A program made the translations under genes and the position numbers. DNA of 64,000 bases. It comes from Lobosporangium transversale (Eukaryota; Mortierellomycota; Mortierellomycetes; Mortierellales; Mortierellaceae). This document shows, piece by piece, positions 11,863-24,100 of the stretch (position 1 is its first letter; each line of letters starts with the position of its first letter). Where the stretch lies: contig NW_019029020.1 of assembly GCF_002105155.1 (NCBI RefSeq), positions 164,501 through 228,500 on the forward strand. Direction: 5' to 3'. A model generated the notes under the pieces. The model was not told the origin of the DNA and did no database searches. It saw only the letters and a list, made by a program, of their open reading frames with translations.

Positions 11863-12659
11863 AGTGGATAAGGACTTCAAAGGCAAGAAGGATGAAGAAG
11901 AAAAAAAGAGATGACAGGATAGAAATGAAGTCAGAATGGAGGGATGGATAAAAAAAAATCACGGAGGATCAAGCACAGCCAACAAGGATGGCTTATTTTC
12001 GTTTTGGGTTTTTGGGATCAACGACAAGAAGCATTTGCATAATTTAGCGTATTTCAAAAGTAGAAAAAATAAAAAGAGCACATCCGAGGATGGCACAGCC
12101 ATCTTCATGCAGTGTCTTTATCAAAACTAGACCACAGACAAGAACGTATCCATTAGGTCTTAAAATCTGTTTGCCTTTATTGCCGAGCGATAGTTTCGAT
12201 GTCTTAATTTATTGATGGCCTTTTGCTGGAATTGACGCCAGATGCATGGCCGTTGAAGTGTCAACGTGTGAAGTGTTAAACAACCAAACAATCTCAAATC
12301 ATCCACGAAGAAGGATTTCCTGTACGGACCATAGCAGAGGTGATGGTCTATTGAAACCGAGGAAGTGAAACGCTTGGCGGTAGCAGAGCTCGAGCATAGA
12401 CTGCGGAAGAGGTCCTTCCTCGATTGGATTGCAACAGGGTTGGTTTCGGGACGTGCCAGAGCCGTATAGCCTTGGAGCTGCCAGAAGGACAACATCATCC
12501 TATGCTAAATCCTTTCCTTAAAGCGTCCTTCCACTTCACATATCCTAATTACCACATAGCACGCTTAATCTTTTTCAAATTATCCTTCTGTCATAACATC
12601 ATACAATCTGCTTCATATTTTTCTTAAGTCTTACTTTTACCCTATATACCAACATCAAC
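11863..12659. other. Intergenic, only unsupported ORFs
   Basis: Contains the metacaspase upstream region and a 112-codon minus-strand open frame (12498-12160) that I do not recognise. Its product is Arg/Leu/Phe-rich with no motif I can name, and splice signals are not evident. The 12500-12659 segment is pyrimidine-rich on the plus strand and ends in a short leader before the ATG at 12660, so it resembles a promoter. Confidence 0.35.
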
Positions 12660-12906
12660 ATGGCGCGCCTTATTCCCGAATATCTCCGAAGCACAATGTG
12701 TGTCCTGAGCATATCAATGAGCTCACAGCAGGTTATAGCGCGATTTTTCAAGGCTGTCCCCCAGCAGGATGGCTTGCCGAAGTCTATACCTTGGGCGATA
12801 GCTCCTTTGGTGACTGCATAGGCAGCCTGGAACAATTGGCCAAAAAGAGGCCCATCCTAAGTTCTTTAAAGCGCTCCTCAAGCACTATAGAAACCAGATA
12901 GGGTAG
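12660..12906 (+). pseudogene. Probable broken small gene (about 80 codons), function unknown
   Basis: An ATG at 12660 after a promoter-like pyrimidine-rich leader opens a 53-codon frame (MARLIPEYLRS...) that stops at TAG 12819-12821. In the same frame the sequence continues with AAWNNWPKRGP. A one-step frame change then continues as HPKFFKALLKHYRNQIG to a stop at 12904-12906. The composition (aromatic, basic, WPKRGP) looks like a real small protein interrupted by one nonsense codon and one frameshift. I cannot name the family. Alternatively it could be a 53-residue gene or a chance arrangement, or a mis-assembled region. Confidence 0.35.
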
Positions 12907-13874
12907 CAACAACTCTAGTTGCTGTTGCGAGCTAAAATAAGGGGCTCATCGAAGGATCTTGCGAAATGCTCCATTCACAAGGGATTGCTCGATGCAACAT
13001 ACACCAATACCCGCAAGCACGAGGAGAGCACAGGTAATGTTGGCACATCAACACATTCCTCTTCTCCTTCTCAGCGTCCGTGCCTGGAGGCTACAGGCAG
13101 CAAGCATTCTCTCTCGGACCCCAGCCCGTTTGGATGTAGTACTGAGCCACTCGTATGGTTGATATTGCTGCATTAGAGTAGCTAGTTGGTTTATATTCCA
13201 TCAAGGCTAACAAGGCCATATAGGCAATAAACTGCTCTCGAACAAGGTGTTTTCTCTCTCTGCATGACGAGGCGGAGCAACAAAGTTATGGAGATCCATT
13301 TAAGAGGACAGGAGGAGAACCCACAAAGCACAAAGCACAAATATGTCAGCACTCGCATTAATCTCACTTTCACCAACGCTACGCTCGACCAATGCTTGGT
13401 TTTTTAGCAGAGGAATTTATCATTATGGCATCAGTCGAACCTGTTTCTTTATCTTTGCTGTTTTTTTCAATCTCTTCCCTCCTAACAAGAGATGGGGCTT
13501 TCTATCGTGCTTTTTTTTTTTTTTTTTTTTTTTTTTTCGTTGGTCCAAGTCAGCTCGCCTCCAGGACAAGGATGCTAGTCGCGAAATATGTTGTTCCTTC
13601 AGAAAGGCGTTTTTGTTATTTTCTCTACAGTCCCACATTAGCACAAGACAACGCCGCTTTAATTTTTCACTTCCTCTGTTGGGCTCTCAGCCTCGACATC
13701 ACATAAACATTAACGGCACGTTAGAACACAACTCTACTCATAATGAGGATAAACAGTCCATTGAGCGGCGAACTGCGCAACGTTGTCGTTTTTTTTTTTT
13801 TTTTTCCTTCCTCGTCATTTCTTCCTCTTTTTCCTCCTTCTTCTTGCCTTTCTGTACCTCTTCCCCTTCAAATA
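12907..13874. other. Intergenic / upstream region of maleylacetoacetate isomerase
   Basis: No convincing gene. The last 500 bp contain T-runs (13511-13538, 13791-13806) and a strong pyrimidine bias running up to the downstream ATG, as expected of a fungal promoter and 5' UTR. Longer open frames here exist only because of poly-Phe or poly-Lys runs. Confidence 0.5.
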
Positions 13875-14532
13875 ATGGCTTCTGATTCACGTCCTCTACT
13901 CTACTCGTTCTACCGCTCCTCCTGTTCATGGCGTGTGCGACTTGCTCTCAGCATCAAGGGCATTGCCTACGATACTAAATCTATCAATTTGCTTACTGAA
14001 GAAAATGTAATCATGTCTCTCTCTTCCCTCTTTCTCTCTATTTCTGATATTTTGCTTAAAAAAAAAAAAAAAATAAATAAATTACACGCGACACGACAGA
14101 TAATGTCACATATAAACACTTTTTATTTTACTAATACCAGTTTTTATATGATTATTCTCCTCATTCAAAGAAAACTAAAGAATACAAACAGATCCAACCT
14201 TTCGGTGCGATCCCTGCATTTGTCGACGATATAAATGAGGACAATACACCATTGATTGAATCTGCCGCCATCATTGAATATCTAGATGAAACTAGACCAG
14301 GTAACATAACAAAGAAGCGACAACTAAGATTGAAGATTTAAGGAACAACAATTCATTAGCCCATATTAATTATCTTTTTTTTTTTTTTTGCTTGATTGCT
14401 TGACCTTCCAGAGAATCCGCTTCTTCCCAAAGATCCTCGCGAAAGAGCAATAGTATTTATTTTTCCATTTTTCATTTATTATTTATCGTTTCATCAACAG
14501 TTTGAAAATAATGATTTCTATACAACTCTTTT

Positions 14533-14567
<35 letters not shown>

Positions 14568-14723
14568 TATTTTTTTTTTTCAGGTCCGTTCTCTGGTCTA
14601 TGCAATTGCCATGGGTATCCAACCCATTTGTAGTATCCGTGTCTTAAAGTTCATTGGCAAGGACAATGAGGAAGAATGGACAAAACATTTCATGTCCGAA
14701 GGATTTGCAGGTAATTGCAAAGG

Positions 14724-14754
<31 letters not shown>

Positions 14755-15239
14755 GATTACTTTATATCATGAACGTTAGAACCAGGACAGAGCAGGGTAG
14801 ACAGACAGACATATCAACAAGTTAATGCTGACTGCGAATGCCTGTGCTATTTTTTTTTCTTTCCTTTTCTTTTCGATATAAATATTGATATAGCCTTTGA
14901 GAAACTACTTCAAAGAACGGCGGGAAAATATGCATTCGGTGATACGATTACCATGGCCGATCTGTTCCTAGTCCCGCAGTTCTTCAATGGCCTCAGGTAA
15001 CATTATTATTATTATTATTGTATAAGCTGTACATTTGTATATAAATGATTATGTTGGTTATCAATATTAATAACTTTTTTTTTTTTTTTTTTTTTTTTCA
15101 TGTAAATCGTAGATTCGGTGTGGATATGACTGCATACCCAATCATGTCTAGGATCAATAGCACTCTCGAGCAATTGGAGGCCTTCAAAGCTGCTCACCCC
15201 ACAAGGCAGCCTGATTGCCCCCCAGAGCTGCGCCAATAA
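13875..15239 (+). CDS. Maleylacetoacetate isomerase (zeta-class glutathione transferase)
   Basis: Glutathione-dependent cis-trans isomerisation of maleylacetoacetate to fumarylacetoacetate in phenylalanine/tyrosine catabolism. Exons: 13875-14006, 14171-14300, 14412-14452, 14584-14710, 14894-14996, 15113-15239. The total is 660 nt, 219 residues, a typical zeta-GST length. The N-terminus shows the zeta signature [11 protein letters not shown] with the catalytic Ser/Cys region, then the GSH-binding IPAFVDD (cis-Pro) and [11 protein letters not shown]. The C-terminal domain has [37 protein letters not shown] and AYPIMSRI. A likely polyadenylation hexamer lies at 15268-15273. An (ATT)n microsatellite sits in the third intron. 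Confidence 0.94.
14535..14580. repeat. (ATT)n microsatellite and T-run in an intron
   Basis: About a dozen tandem ATT units followed by a T-run ending at the acceptor CAG of the isomerase exon at 14584. Confidence 0.85.
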
Positions 15240-15267
15240 AATATATCTTTGCTACACAGTGTGTCTG

Positions 15268-15273
15268 AATAAA
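15268..15273 (+). terminator. Likely polyadenylation hexamer of maleylacetoacetate isomerase
   Basis: AATAAA 29 bases after the stop codon at 15239. Confidence 0.45.
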
Positions 15274-15531
15274 AGACTTGGCATAGCTAATGTATTTATT
15301 ATTTTACATGCCAGAATGTATGCTAATCGAGTGACTGTAGTCATATTGAATATTTGTTATACGAAATGCTTGCAAATAAACTGGGTGTGAGCGAAAGTAT
15401 GCTACGCAGAATACCATATCAATACATGTGTGTATAATAGATGGGAAAGGAAAAAAAGAAAAAAAGAAAAAAAAAAAAAAAAAAAAAAAAAAAGTACAAA
15501 GAAAAAGAAAAACCAAGCAATTCAGAGGCGA

Positions 15532-18228
15532 TCATTTCTTAGGAGGAGCATGTCCAAGGCCGTGCCGATCTAACTTCACTATAACTTCAATAGGATCGTT
15601 GTCCCCTGTTCCAAAAGTCCCCAAACCATCGCCAGGCCTCCAGCTATAAAAAACGGAAAAGTCTGTCAGTTAACTTGAAATATCCTTAAAAAAAAAAAAA
15701 AAAAAAGCTGAAAGTGAAAATAAAATACATACCCCATCTTGGAAAGCAGCTGATGTCCAACGTTTCTGGGCGGGATGGGGCTTGCGGATTCACCAACGAT
15801 AGTTCCATTGATCTTAGCCACCATAGCCTTTTTTCGTACTTGAACTCTTTGGAATCCTCCTTGGGCCCCTCGACCTCGTCTTTGATTAAACCGATCACGA
15901 CTTTCGAGTCTTCTGCTTCTACTTCTTTCAATTGTTAATTCTTCGTGCTTCACAGTCGCCCAATGATCTGTCTCTCGGACGAGCCGGTCAACCACGGCCA
16001 TGTCTTTTGGAAACCCTGATGCCTCCGTCTTGGCTAAAGCTTCAACAACGTGATCGCCCTCTTTTATCATGTAGGGATCGAGTTTGTATAAACTGGAAAT
16101 GGTAAAAACCCTTGTGGAAAGAGCATGCGTCATCCCCGGGAGCCGTAACTCCGCGACATCACCGTCCCGAATAAAATCTACTATCATCCTATAAACATCG
16201 TGACAAAAATTTGAAGTTAGAGGTCAGGTCAAGCTAAAAAAAAAAAGAAGGAAAAAAAAAAAAAAAAAAAAAAGCAAATCGTCACTGGATAATGATCATT
16301 CATTACTTGTTGATCTTGGCGACATTCCGAGAGGAAGGTTCAAGGAGTGGAGCGCCTCCCGATCGTTTAAGCCCGAGAGCATTGTCCACTGCTTCAGTTA
16401 AGCGGTCATCACGCCTTCGTTCACGCCGTCTATTTCCCGATTTTCGAATGGAATCAATGCGCTCGTTGTCGTACCCATAAATCCCCTCATCTGAATCATC
16501 TGGGAGGACACCACCAATATTACTAGAGTGGCCAGGTCCAACTTCTAGCTCTTCAAATGAACCAAGGAAATAGCTTAGACCATCCTCATTATCAGACCCC
16601 ATGATGTTCTATAACAAAGTCAAGAGATGCATTCATTAAGTACCCAGCGATAAATCCTTATAACGGAGTGTAGACCGAAGTGTAATAACGTTTTCTAGCT
16701 CTTCATTCTCAAAACTTTACCTGCGTGTAATCTTCAATGGCCTTAGCGTCATCGTCCTCACTAGAATCTTCTCCATTCGAGCCCAACATAATAATACTGC
16801 TGTCCCTCAATACTTTTTTACCCTTCTCCCTTTGACCTCTTCTATCTCTCCTGCTTCTCTTACGCTTTCTGCCTAGATTGTTATTATCCGCTGGGAGCTC
16901 AATATAGGTATCGTTGGATTCTACGGGCAGCGCTTCGCCTATGGTATCCATAACCCACATTGGTTGATCTAATTCCAAACATGCATCCTTTTGTTTTTTC
17001 TCATCCTGAGTGGGCGAATGTCTAGGCTCCGTATCGATTGACCACATGCAATACTCCTGTTCGTGCTTGTGCGTGGTGCCCTGGCTAGATGTTGTGGCCA
17101 CGCTATGAAGCAAAGTATCTGCTTTGGCTGCCGTATCTTCCTTTTCGGGTAACGATTGTTTAGCAATGGTGTCAGTTTGATCCTTAGTAGAGAGCCTATT
17201 GAGGCCCATCCTGACTCTTGAGCCTTCCGATAATTCACTCATGTGCTTTCTTCGCCTCTTCGTTCGTCGATCGCGTTCCGGAAATGGAATTTGGCCTGCG
17301 TCTTTTGATTTCCTTTCAATTCGAATGTTCTGCCTTACTGAATGGTTGAAATCCTGAGTGGTATCACTATTTTGCCGCTCCGTAGGCTTATCTACCTCTA
17401 GGCTGGTATCCACACCCCCGCTTCTAGCACCATAAGCAAAAGCGCCTCCCCAACCTGTTATTGAGATAGATGGTTCCGGAATCGACGACTGTGTATCTGT
17501 GGCTGTGTTCTTTTTCTTGCTAAGATCCGGATCCTGATCTTCTTCAAGCCAGTCAAACTCCTGTATCAGAACCTCCGTTTCAGCGACATCGACTTCATCT
17601 ACAATCCAAGTACATTTTTTTATGTGAGTGAGTTGCCAAAAAAAAAAAAAAAAAAAAAAAAATACAACAGTATATGATATGTTGCTATTGTTAGAGATCT
17701 CTTTTTTACCTGAATGAAGACCAGCATCCAACTCGGCATCAGTATCGATGTCATCCACTTGATTTTTTTCATGAGGCTGCTTATGCTCCGACTTCCCTTT
17801 TTTGAACTTATCGCTCAAAGGTTTATAAAGTTCACTGCGTGGCCTCTTGACGCGAGGGAATTTTTTCCCGCCGGTTGAAATGTAAGTACGGAGTTTTCCC
17901 CTTCTCTTCATGAAGGCCTTTTGAACTTTTGAAGTTGAAAAAAATAAAAAATAAAAATAAAATAAAATAAAAGATAAAGATAAAGAGGTTTTTAGATTAA
18001 TTTTCTTATAGATCAGATTATAAGCTCTTTTTTTTTTAAAAAAAAATAAAAAATAAACATACACTCTTCTGTTTCAAATGATATAAAGTCATCTGATGAA
18101 GGACGGCTATTGTTCTTCCCCTTCCACGAGACACAATACAGTACTCTCCCGCCACCATAATTATCGCCTTCTCTGTGGTTTCTATATGACGTGGCCCAAC
18201 CGCCACGATCTCCCCAGCTTCCGACCAT
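15532..18228 (-). CDS. SQS1: R3H and G-patch domain protein (SQS1-like)
   Basis: Yeast Sqs1/Pfa1 carries R3H and G-patch domains and activates the DEAH helicase Prp43, which acts in spliceosome disassembly and ribosome maturation. Exons in coding order: 18228-18063, 17925-17710, 17598-16721, 16608-16307, 16188-15733, 15643-15532. The total is 2130 nt, 709 residues. The N-terminus is Gly/Arg/Trp-rich. A long charged, low-complexity middle contains several basic clusters (RKRKRSRRDRRG). Near the C-terminus is an R3H-like segment (LYKLDPYMIKEGD, then EASGFPKDMAVVDRLV with FPKDMA-type conservation). The last two exons encode the G-patch: NVGHQLLSKMGW, RPGDGLG, IEVIVKLDRHGLG. The order R3H then C-terminal G-patch matches Sqs1. 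It lies 470 bp downstream of DBR1 on the same strand. Confidence 0.85.
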
Positions 18229-18698
18229 ATCCTAATCTACACTCTGCAGGCTTTTATTTTTATTTTTCCTTTCCTTTCCTTTTTTCTTTACTTCTTTCTT
18301 TACTTCTTTCTTTCCTTTCTTTCTTTCTTTCGATCAATAGTTGTGCCCCTTTAGCTTAAGCTTGCTCGCTTTCAGATCTTTTGAGGTAGAGGCAATGGAT
18401 CTGTGAATGAAATTAAATCGAAGGGGAACAAAAAAAGAGAAAGGTGGCTGCGGTGGTCACGTGCAGAAATAGATTTTTATTCTACTTTTTTTTTTTTTTT
18501 TTTTTTTTCAGATACGACGTCCTTGTGGATTGATCTTGTTCGGTATCTGAAGCATGGCACAAAACTCCTCTGTCTGAGGATTAAGGAAGGGCAAAACTAA
18601 GATCGAGAAAAAAGATTAATCAGGAAAATAAACAAACCAAAGAACTAGCCCATTCATATTTTCATTCAATCAAACGTAAAAGCTTCAATTAACACGTT
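18229..18698. promoter_or_regulatory. Region between DBR1 3' end and SQS1-like start
   Basis: Contains the 3' UTR of DBR1 and the promoter of the SQS1-like gene. On the minus strand it is purine-rich, with GAAA-type repeats near 18260-18330, and it has a T-run at 18486-18508. No coding signal seen. Confidence 0.45.
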
Positions 18699-20169
18699 TT
18701 AAATAACCTCAGGGTCAAACTCAAACTTACTACAAGCTCGCTTTTCCTGTGGTCCCATCGTCCGCACTTCGTCATGGGCGGGTGCTGTTGGCTGAAAGTT
18801 TAGTGGAATGGCCAGTCCACGCTTCTTGGTCACATTCTCTTGAACCCATTCTCGATTAACTTTTAATGCACTAAAAATAAAACAAAAAGATTATATCAGA
18901 GGCAAATTTCATATCGAGCACACAGAGCAAAAAAAAAAACAGCTACTTGATCACTTACTGCATCAATCTTTCTCCTTGAAGAGGCTGCTTTTGCGTGGTT
19001 TCCAAGCTTAGGAACGGATCCAATGTCCGAACAATTGCCAGCCATTCCTCATCATACTTGAATTCAATCGGCTCATTGAGCTCAGGAAAGTGAACGATCT
19101 CAAGAAATTTGCGCCCCGGCAAACATTTGTCAAGTGCAAGGAACTTTGTACAGGTCGGATGGGTCTTTAATGGCTTGGGGCTCCTGGAGCCTGTTGAAAA
19201 CTCCAAAGGCTGAGACTGAGGTTGAGATGGTTCCGTATCATCTTCGCTATCCATCTCAATTTGGATTTCATCTGGATTCGCTACTGCAGCTGGGGTTGGA
19301 GCACTAGGGACGGCCAGCTCAGTCTTTCCTTCAGATTTCTCCATCTGTTGGCCATCATCATTCTCGTCCTCGTCATCAAAGTTAATATCGATCTCATCAG
19401 GATTTTTGGTGGGTTGTATAGAGACAGTGGCGGAGGTGGTTACCTCTGTAACTGCTGCTGCGGGAGGCCGTGCTGCTGAGAGTGGCGCTTCGGCTTCGGT
19501 CGATTTCCCTGTGTCTGACTTTTGAACTGGTGAATCCCATTGAACTACCGCTGTGAAGCGTACATGTAGATGTGCAGAGTACCAATGCGCTGGCCTCAAT
19601 GTTCTCAAAACTTGTTCATATGGTTTGCTCCCAAGTCTATTATTTTGCACCTGTGACAGTCAAGAGAATGGAATGATGAGAAGGAAGGGATAAACGATAT
19701 TATCACTTTCATGCTCAAATGATAGTCTAAAGTGATACTAACATCTCCCTCGATCAATTATGTAATTTGTTTCTTACATCCGGAATAAAATGCTTTTTTA
19801 CACGAAGTAATTTTGCCGTGTCGCCATATCGCTCTATTCCCAAGGGCCAGTCATGAGATAGGAAAACATCTAAAGGCTCCTTGACTTGAAGCATCTTATA
19901 GATATCGTACTTGCGGACATGATAGACGCTCCTTTTACCATTATCGTTATAAGGCGTCACCTCATAATGTCCTGCCTCATAGTGTCCGCTTTTATAGATG
20001 CCAGACATTCCTCCAATCCTCAGTCCTCCCACGTTAATTACACCACCCCATCCCAAAAAATAGATATCTGGACATACCCAACCTCCATGATAACTAGCAA
20101 GAAGTCATGGCCAATAAGAGTCAGAGTCATGGATAGATGCGATCGTTGGAAGGTTTTCTTTTTTTCCGG

Positions 20170-20200
<31 letters not shown>

Positions 20201-20793
20201 TAAAATGCGATTAAAACCTACAGCTCCCACAAATAATTGCTAGACTCGTGGTTACCACCAATAAAGATGGTTGGGATAGGGACCTTTGCTTCGCCAGAAT
20301 AATATTTGTGAAATGTGCCCAGGTGCAGATACTTGCGTGGACATGCAATGGTATCAAGATCTGCCTCATTCCGAATTGACTATTCGCGCGTATATCATCA
20401 TATTCATTTTTTTTCATAAAAAAAAAAAAAAAAAAAAAGTGTAAATTTTTTATATTTTCCACCCACTCACCCTCTTCATTGCTTGCCAAATTTCAGACTC
20501 CAAAAAGAAATAGGAATTCATACATGGAAGTCTCCACAAATTAGTAATAAATCTACTTTATATCCATTCTCGAGCTCACGAGCCGCAATAGTTTTATAGA
20601 TTTCATCCAGTTCTCCGTGACAGCAGCCCTCAACAGCGATCTAATTTTTATGAACACATGACATGATACGGATGGATATTGAGCTTGGTTAATTGGTTAA
20701 TTTTAATGCTTTACAAAGCCCTTGTGATAATACTCATAAAGTCGCTGCTATTTAGTGCTTGTGGCGATTCGAGTAATGGTGTCATACTCTCAT
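18699..20793 (-). CDS. DBR1: RNA lariat debranching enzyme
   Basis: Metallophosphoesterase that hydrolyses the 2'-5' bond of excised intron lariats. Exons in coding order: 20793-20788, 20640-20524, 20379-20222, 20093-19778, 19650-18959, 18870-18699. The total is 1461 nt, 486 residues. Motifs: [15 protein letters not shown] at the N-terminus (yeast D/G-C-C-H-G type), [68 protein letters not shown] (metal-binding HLH), [13 protein letters not shown] and FLEIVHFPE. An acidic Asp/Glu-rich insert lies between the AHLH and TKFLALDK blocks. The first coding exon is only six bases (Met-Arg) followed by GTATGA; I placed it because the next exon begins at Ile of the conserved MRIAVEG start. GDFH replaces the common GDFQ at an exon junction. 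Confidence 0.93.
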
Positions 20794-21146
20794 GTTGACA
20801 TGAAGGTTTTGTAAAGAAGAAGTAATGAGGAAAAGAAGTTGAAGGCTCGACTTATTTCATAAAATACGTGAATGTGGCTTTGTTAGAACTCTCTTCCATC
20901 AATTTTCACTGTCTAGGAGCATCAAAGACGCGTGCGTACAAGACATTACTCTTTTTGGTTTATTTGCACAATAGAAGATTAAATAGAATGCTTTAAGGCT
21001 AAGTGAGGGAACTCGTCAACAAACGAGCATCTTTTTTTTTCTCCTTTTTCTTTTTCTGTTTTCCCTGCAGATCTAAAAAAAAAAAGAAAAAAAGCTCTAG
21101 TGAAGCTGCTCGATTATGGCAACTTCGATGCATCATCCTTGTTTCC
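20794..21146. other. Region between PAK stop and DBR1 start
   Basis: About 350 bp holding the 3' end of the PAK-type kinase and the promoter of DBR1, both on the minus strand. A/T-rich with two short homopolymers; no gene seen. Confidence 0.5.
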
Positions 21147-24100
21147 TTATCCACCACGCTTGTAATCAAATAATGGTCTTAGAGCCGACAATTGGCATGA
21201 TTTCCTCAGGAACTCATGCTGCACGAAAACAAAATGGAAAGAGGGGAAAAAAGATAAAGTGAGTGATTATTCAAGCAAAAAAAAAAATATACCAAATCTG
21301 ATTATAGTTAGAAGAGCATCCCAATCCTTCCCTTTGCGCTTTCTTACCTCTAGTAGCTCCAAAGAAGAAGCACGGCTCTTGACATCAACACACAAACATA
21401 CAGCCAAAAAGTTCTTGAGCTCGGCACTGAGAATCTCGGGCTTCTTGAGTGTAGGAGTACCATTGGTGGCGATCAAATACAGAGCCTTTAGTGGCTCTTC
21501 ATCCAAGTATGGTGGCTCTTGTTCAATCATCTCAATAGCCATAATACCCAAAGACCAGATATCAACCTTAGCGCCATATTCCTTCTGCTTCACGACTTCA
21601 GGCGCCATCCAATAAGGCGTTCCCACCATAGTCGCGCGTTTGTTCTTTTGATCTGTCAACTTTGCACAGAAACCGAAATCAGCTATCGAATGTTAAAAGA
21701 AAGTCATTTGTGAGGATGCGTTCAAAACATTATTTGTGAAAGGGGAAAAAATATAAAAAGAGATCGGTGTAAGTGATGATAACCACGAACAGTTGACTTA
21801 CTAATCTTGACATGTCCATAAGAATCCATGAGAACGTTATCCGATTTGATGTCTCTGTGGATGATATTTTGGCTATGCAGATGCTGGAGACCCTTGCATG
21901 TCTATTCAAATAAATAAAAATGCAAAATAATGAGTCAGCAACAAATAATGCTCTTTTTTCTTCCCTCGTGTTTAAATGCTCTTAAATAAACTCGACGTGC
22001 ATTAGTCCACACTGAATGATCATACCTCAAAGCAGATGCAGGCGATCTGAGTTTCTGATAGTTTGTTGTTCTCAATGACATCTGTCAGGGCACCTCCCTC
22101 CATGTACTCCATGACGACCCACAACTCTTGGCCCTTGACCAGAAAAGAATCCAGATAATTGACAATGTTGGGATTGGTAGATTCCTTCATGACTAAAATC
22201 TCGTTCACGACTAACTCCTTTCTTGGCTGTAGTGAAAGATCCATCTGTTTGATTGCAACTTTTGTATTCGTAGTCAAATGCTTGGCCACATAGACTGATC
22301 CAGAAGCACTATTAGACATTATAATAAACCCAAGTTATAAGTAAATAGATAAAGCACTTTAAGCTTATAAACTTCATTGAGCTTTTTTTTTTTATGAAAG
22401 GAAAAAAAAAAAAAAAAAAAAAAAAAAACTTACCCTTGACCAACTTTTTTGATCTTGCTATACAATGTGCTGGGATCGCCTGATGAAACAACGCTTCGCA
22501 ACTTTTCCATGACCTCTGCTTCTGTCATGGTAGAGATGCGACGTTCAACAACAACCTTGGGCGCATTATCGCCATTCAAAGCGGCAGCAGCATCGGCTAC
22601 AGCTGGTTTAGGAGCGACCGGCGGTCTGGCACCAGCCTCTGTAGAAGTTCCAGGATATTTGACAGCGATAGGCGCGGTATTGCTACGAAGAGGAGCGTAT
22701 GGGGCAGGAGGACGAGTGCCAGACGGTGAGGGTGATGGCGAGGGCTGCTGATATGCTGGTGCATGGTGATGATGAGGCGCGTTGTTGAATTTGTGAGGAG
22801 GAGGATTGGCGAATTGATGGTTGGGCGCACGGGGAGACTAAGTGAAAAAGGGGAGCGGAGCGTTAGTGTCTTTGCTAGCGTAGCCTGAAATAAATCTCCT
22901 GTGATTTGATTGATCGAAGCAAAAAGTCAATAAATTAGGCAACTTACAGTCGGCGAGGGGGGAGCATAATCGGGACGCAAAGCATTAGGAGGTCTTGGCG
23001 CAGCTGGACGCCCGCCCGGTTGTTGATGGCCCTATTACGAGATAAACAATAGTTATTGTTATTACCTTTCTCTTTCTCTCTTTTTTTTTTTCTTTTTTTT
23101 TTTCTTTTTTTTTTTTTTAAAAAAAACAAAAAAAAAAAAAGACATAAATAAACAAAAGTAACTAATAAAAAAAAAAAAAAAAAAAAAAACTTACCCTGTC
23201 ATCATAAATACCCAAGCTGGACATTCGTTGGGTTACCGGTAGGTTGTCAACACTCTGAGAACGTTCTGGAATATAAGGTCGGAGCTGTTCTTCTGGCCGA
23301 TCTGGACGGTCTGGACGGTCTGGACGTTGGGGTCGCTCAGGACGGTTGCTAGAAGGAGGCGAAGGTGCCTGACGGGGCATGAGGTTTGCCCAGCGGTCAC
23401 CTTCCATTTCGCTTGGGACGAGCGGGAGGTTGCTAGGAACCAGTGAAGGTGTACCATACTCCTGCTCGTTGCGCTTTGTTTGATCCGTGTAGAACTCTAG
23501 AACCTCCAGCACAGCCTGAGGGTTGTTGGCATAATCTTCCTTCGTAATAGCAGATCCAGTCAAAAGCTTTGCCCATGTCTCCGGCATACCCTAATAACAT
23601 TAGGAAGTAGAGAGAGAGAAATATAAGCTAGAAGCAAATGTTTGTTTCCATGGTCTACTTTTGACCTTTTTTTTTTTTTTTTTTTTTTTTTTTGGAAGAG
23701 GAGGAAGCTATAATCGTTTGCCATACCGAGAAGTTGCCAGTGTTGGGGTCGAATCCAACATGGACCTTATGGACAAAGTTGGTGGGGTTGGAGACGCCCA
23801 TCAAGGGCGATCGCGAGTAAATCTCGTGCATCCATGAGTACAACTCCTCGTCGTTCTTGCATGAGAGGAAATAGCTTCTGTCCTTGGTGACAAGCTCAAA
23901 GCAATAGGCTTTCAAATCTGTACGGGTTACTGCAGTAATATCCTTGAGAAAGATCAAAACTGTGGCCTGGGGTGTGGACTATAGTGAAATCAAGGATTTA
24001 ATGTCTTGGTTAGAAAAAGTGATCGCCAAACATGAGCTCGTCTACTCTTTTCATTTTAGTGTATGAACAAAATAAGACACGAACAATGCTGTCATCTCAT

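Noticed and set aside
11298-11864. 188-codon plus-strand ORF
   Set aside because: Antisense of the Pro/Gln/Tyr-rich metacaspase prodomain; no independent support.
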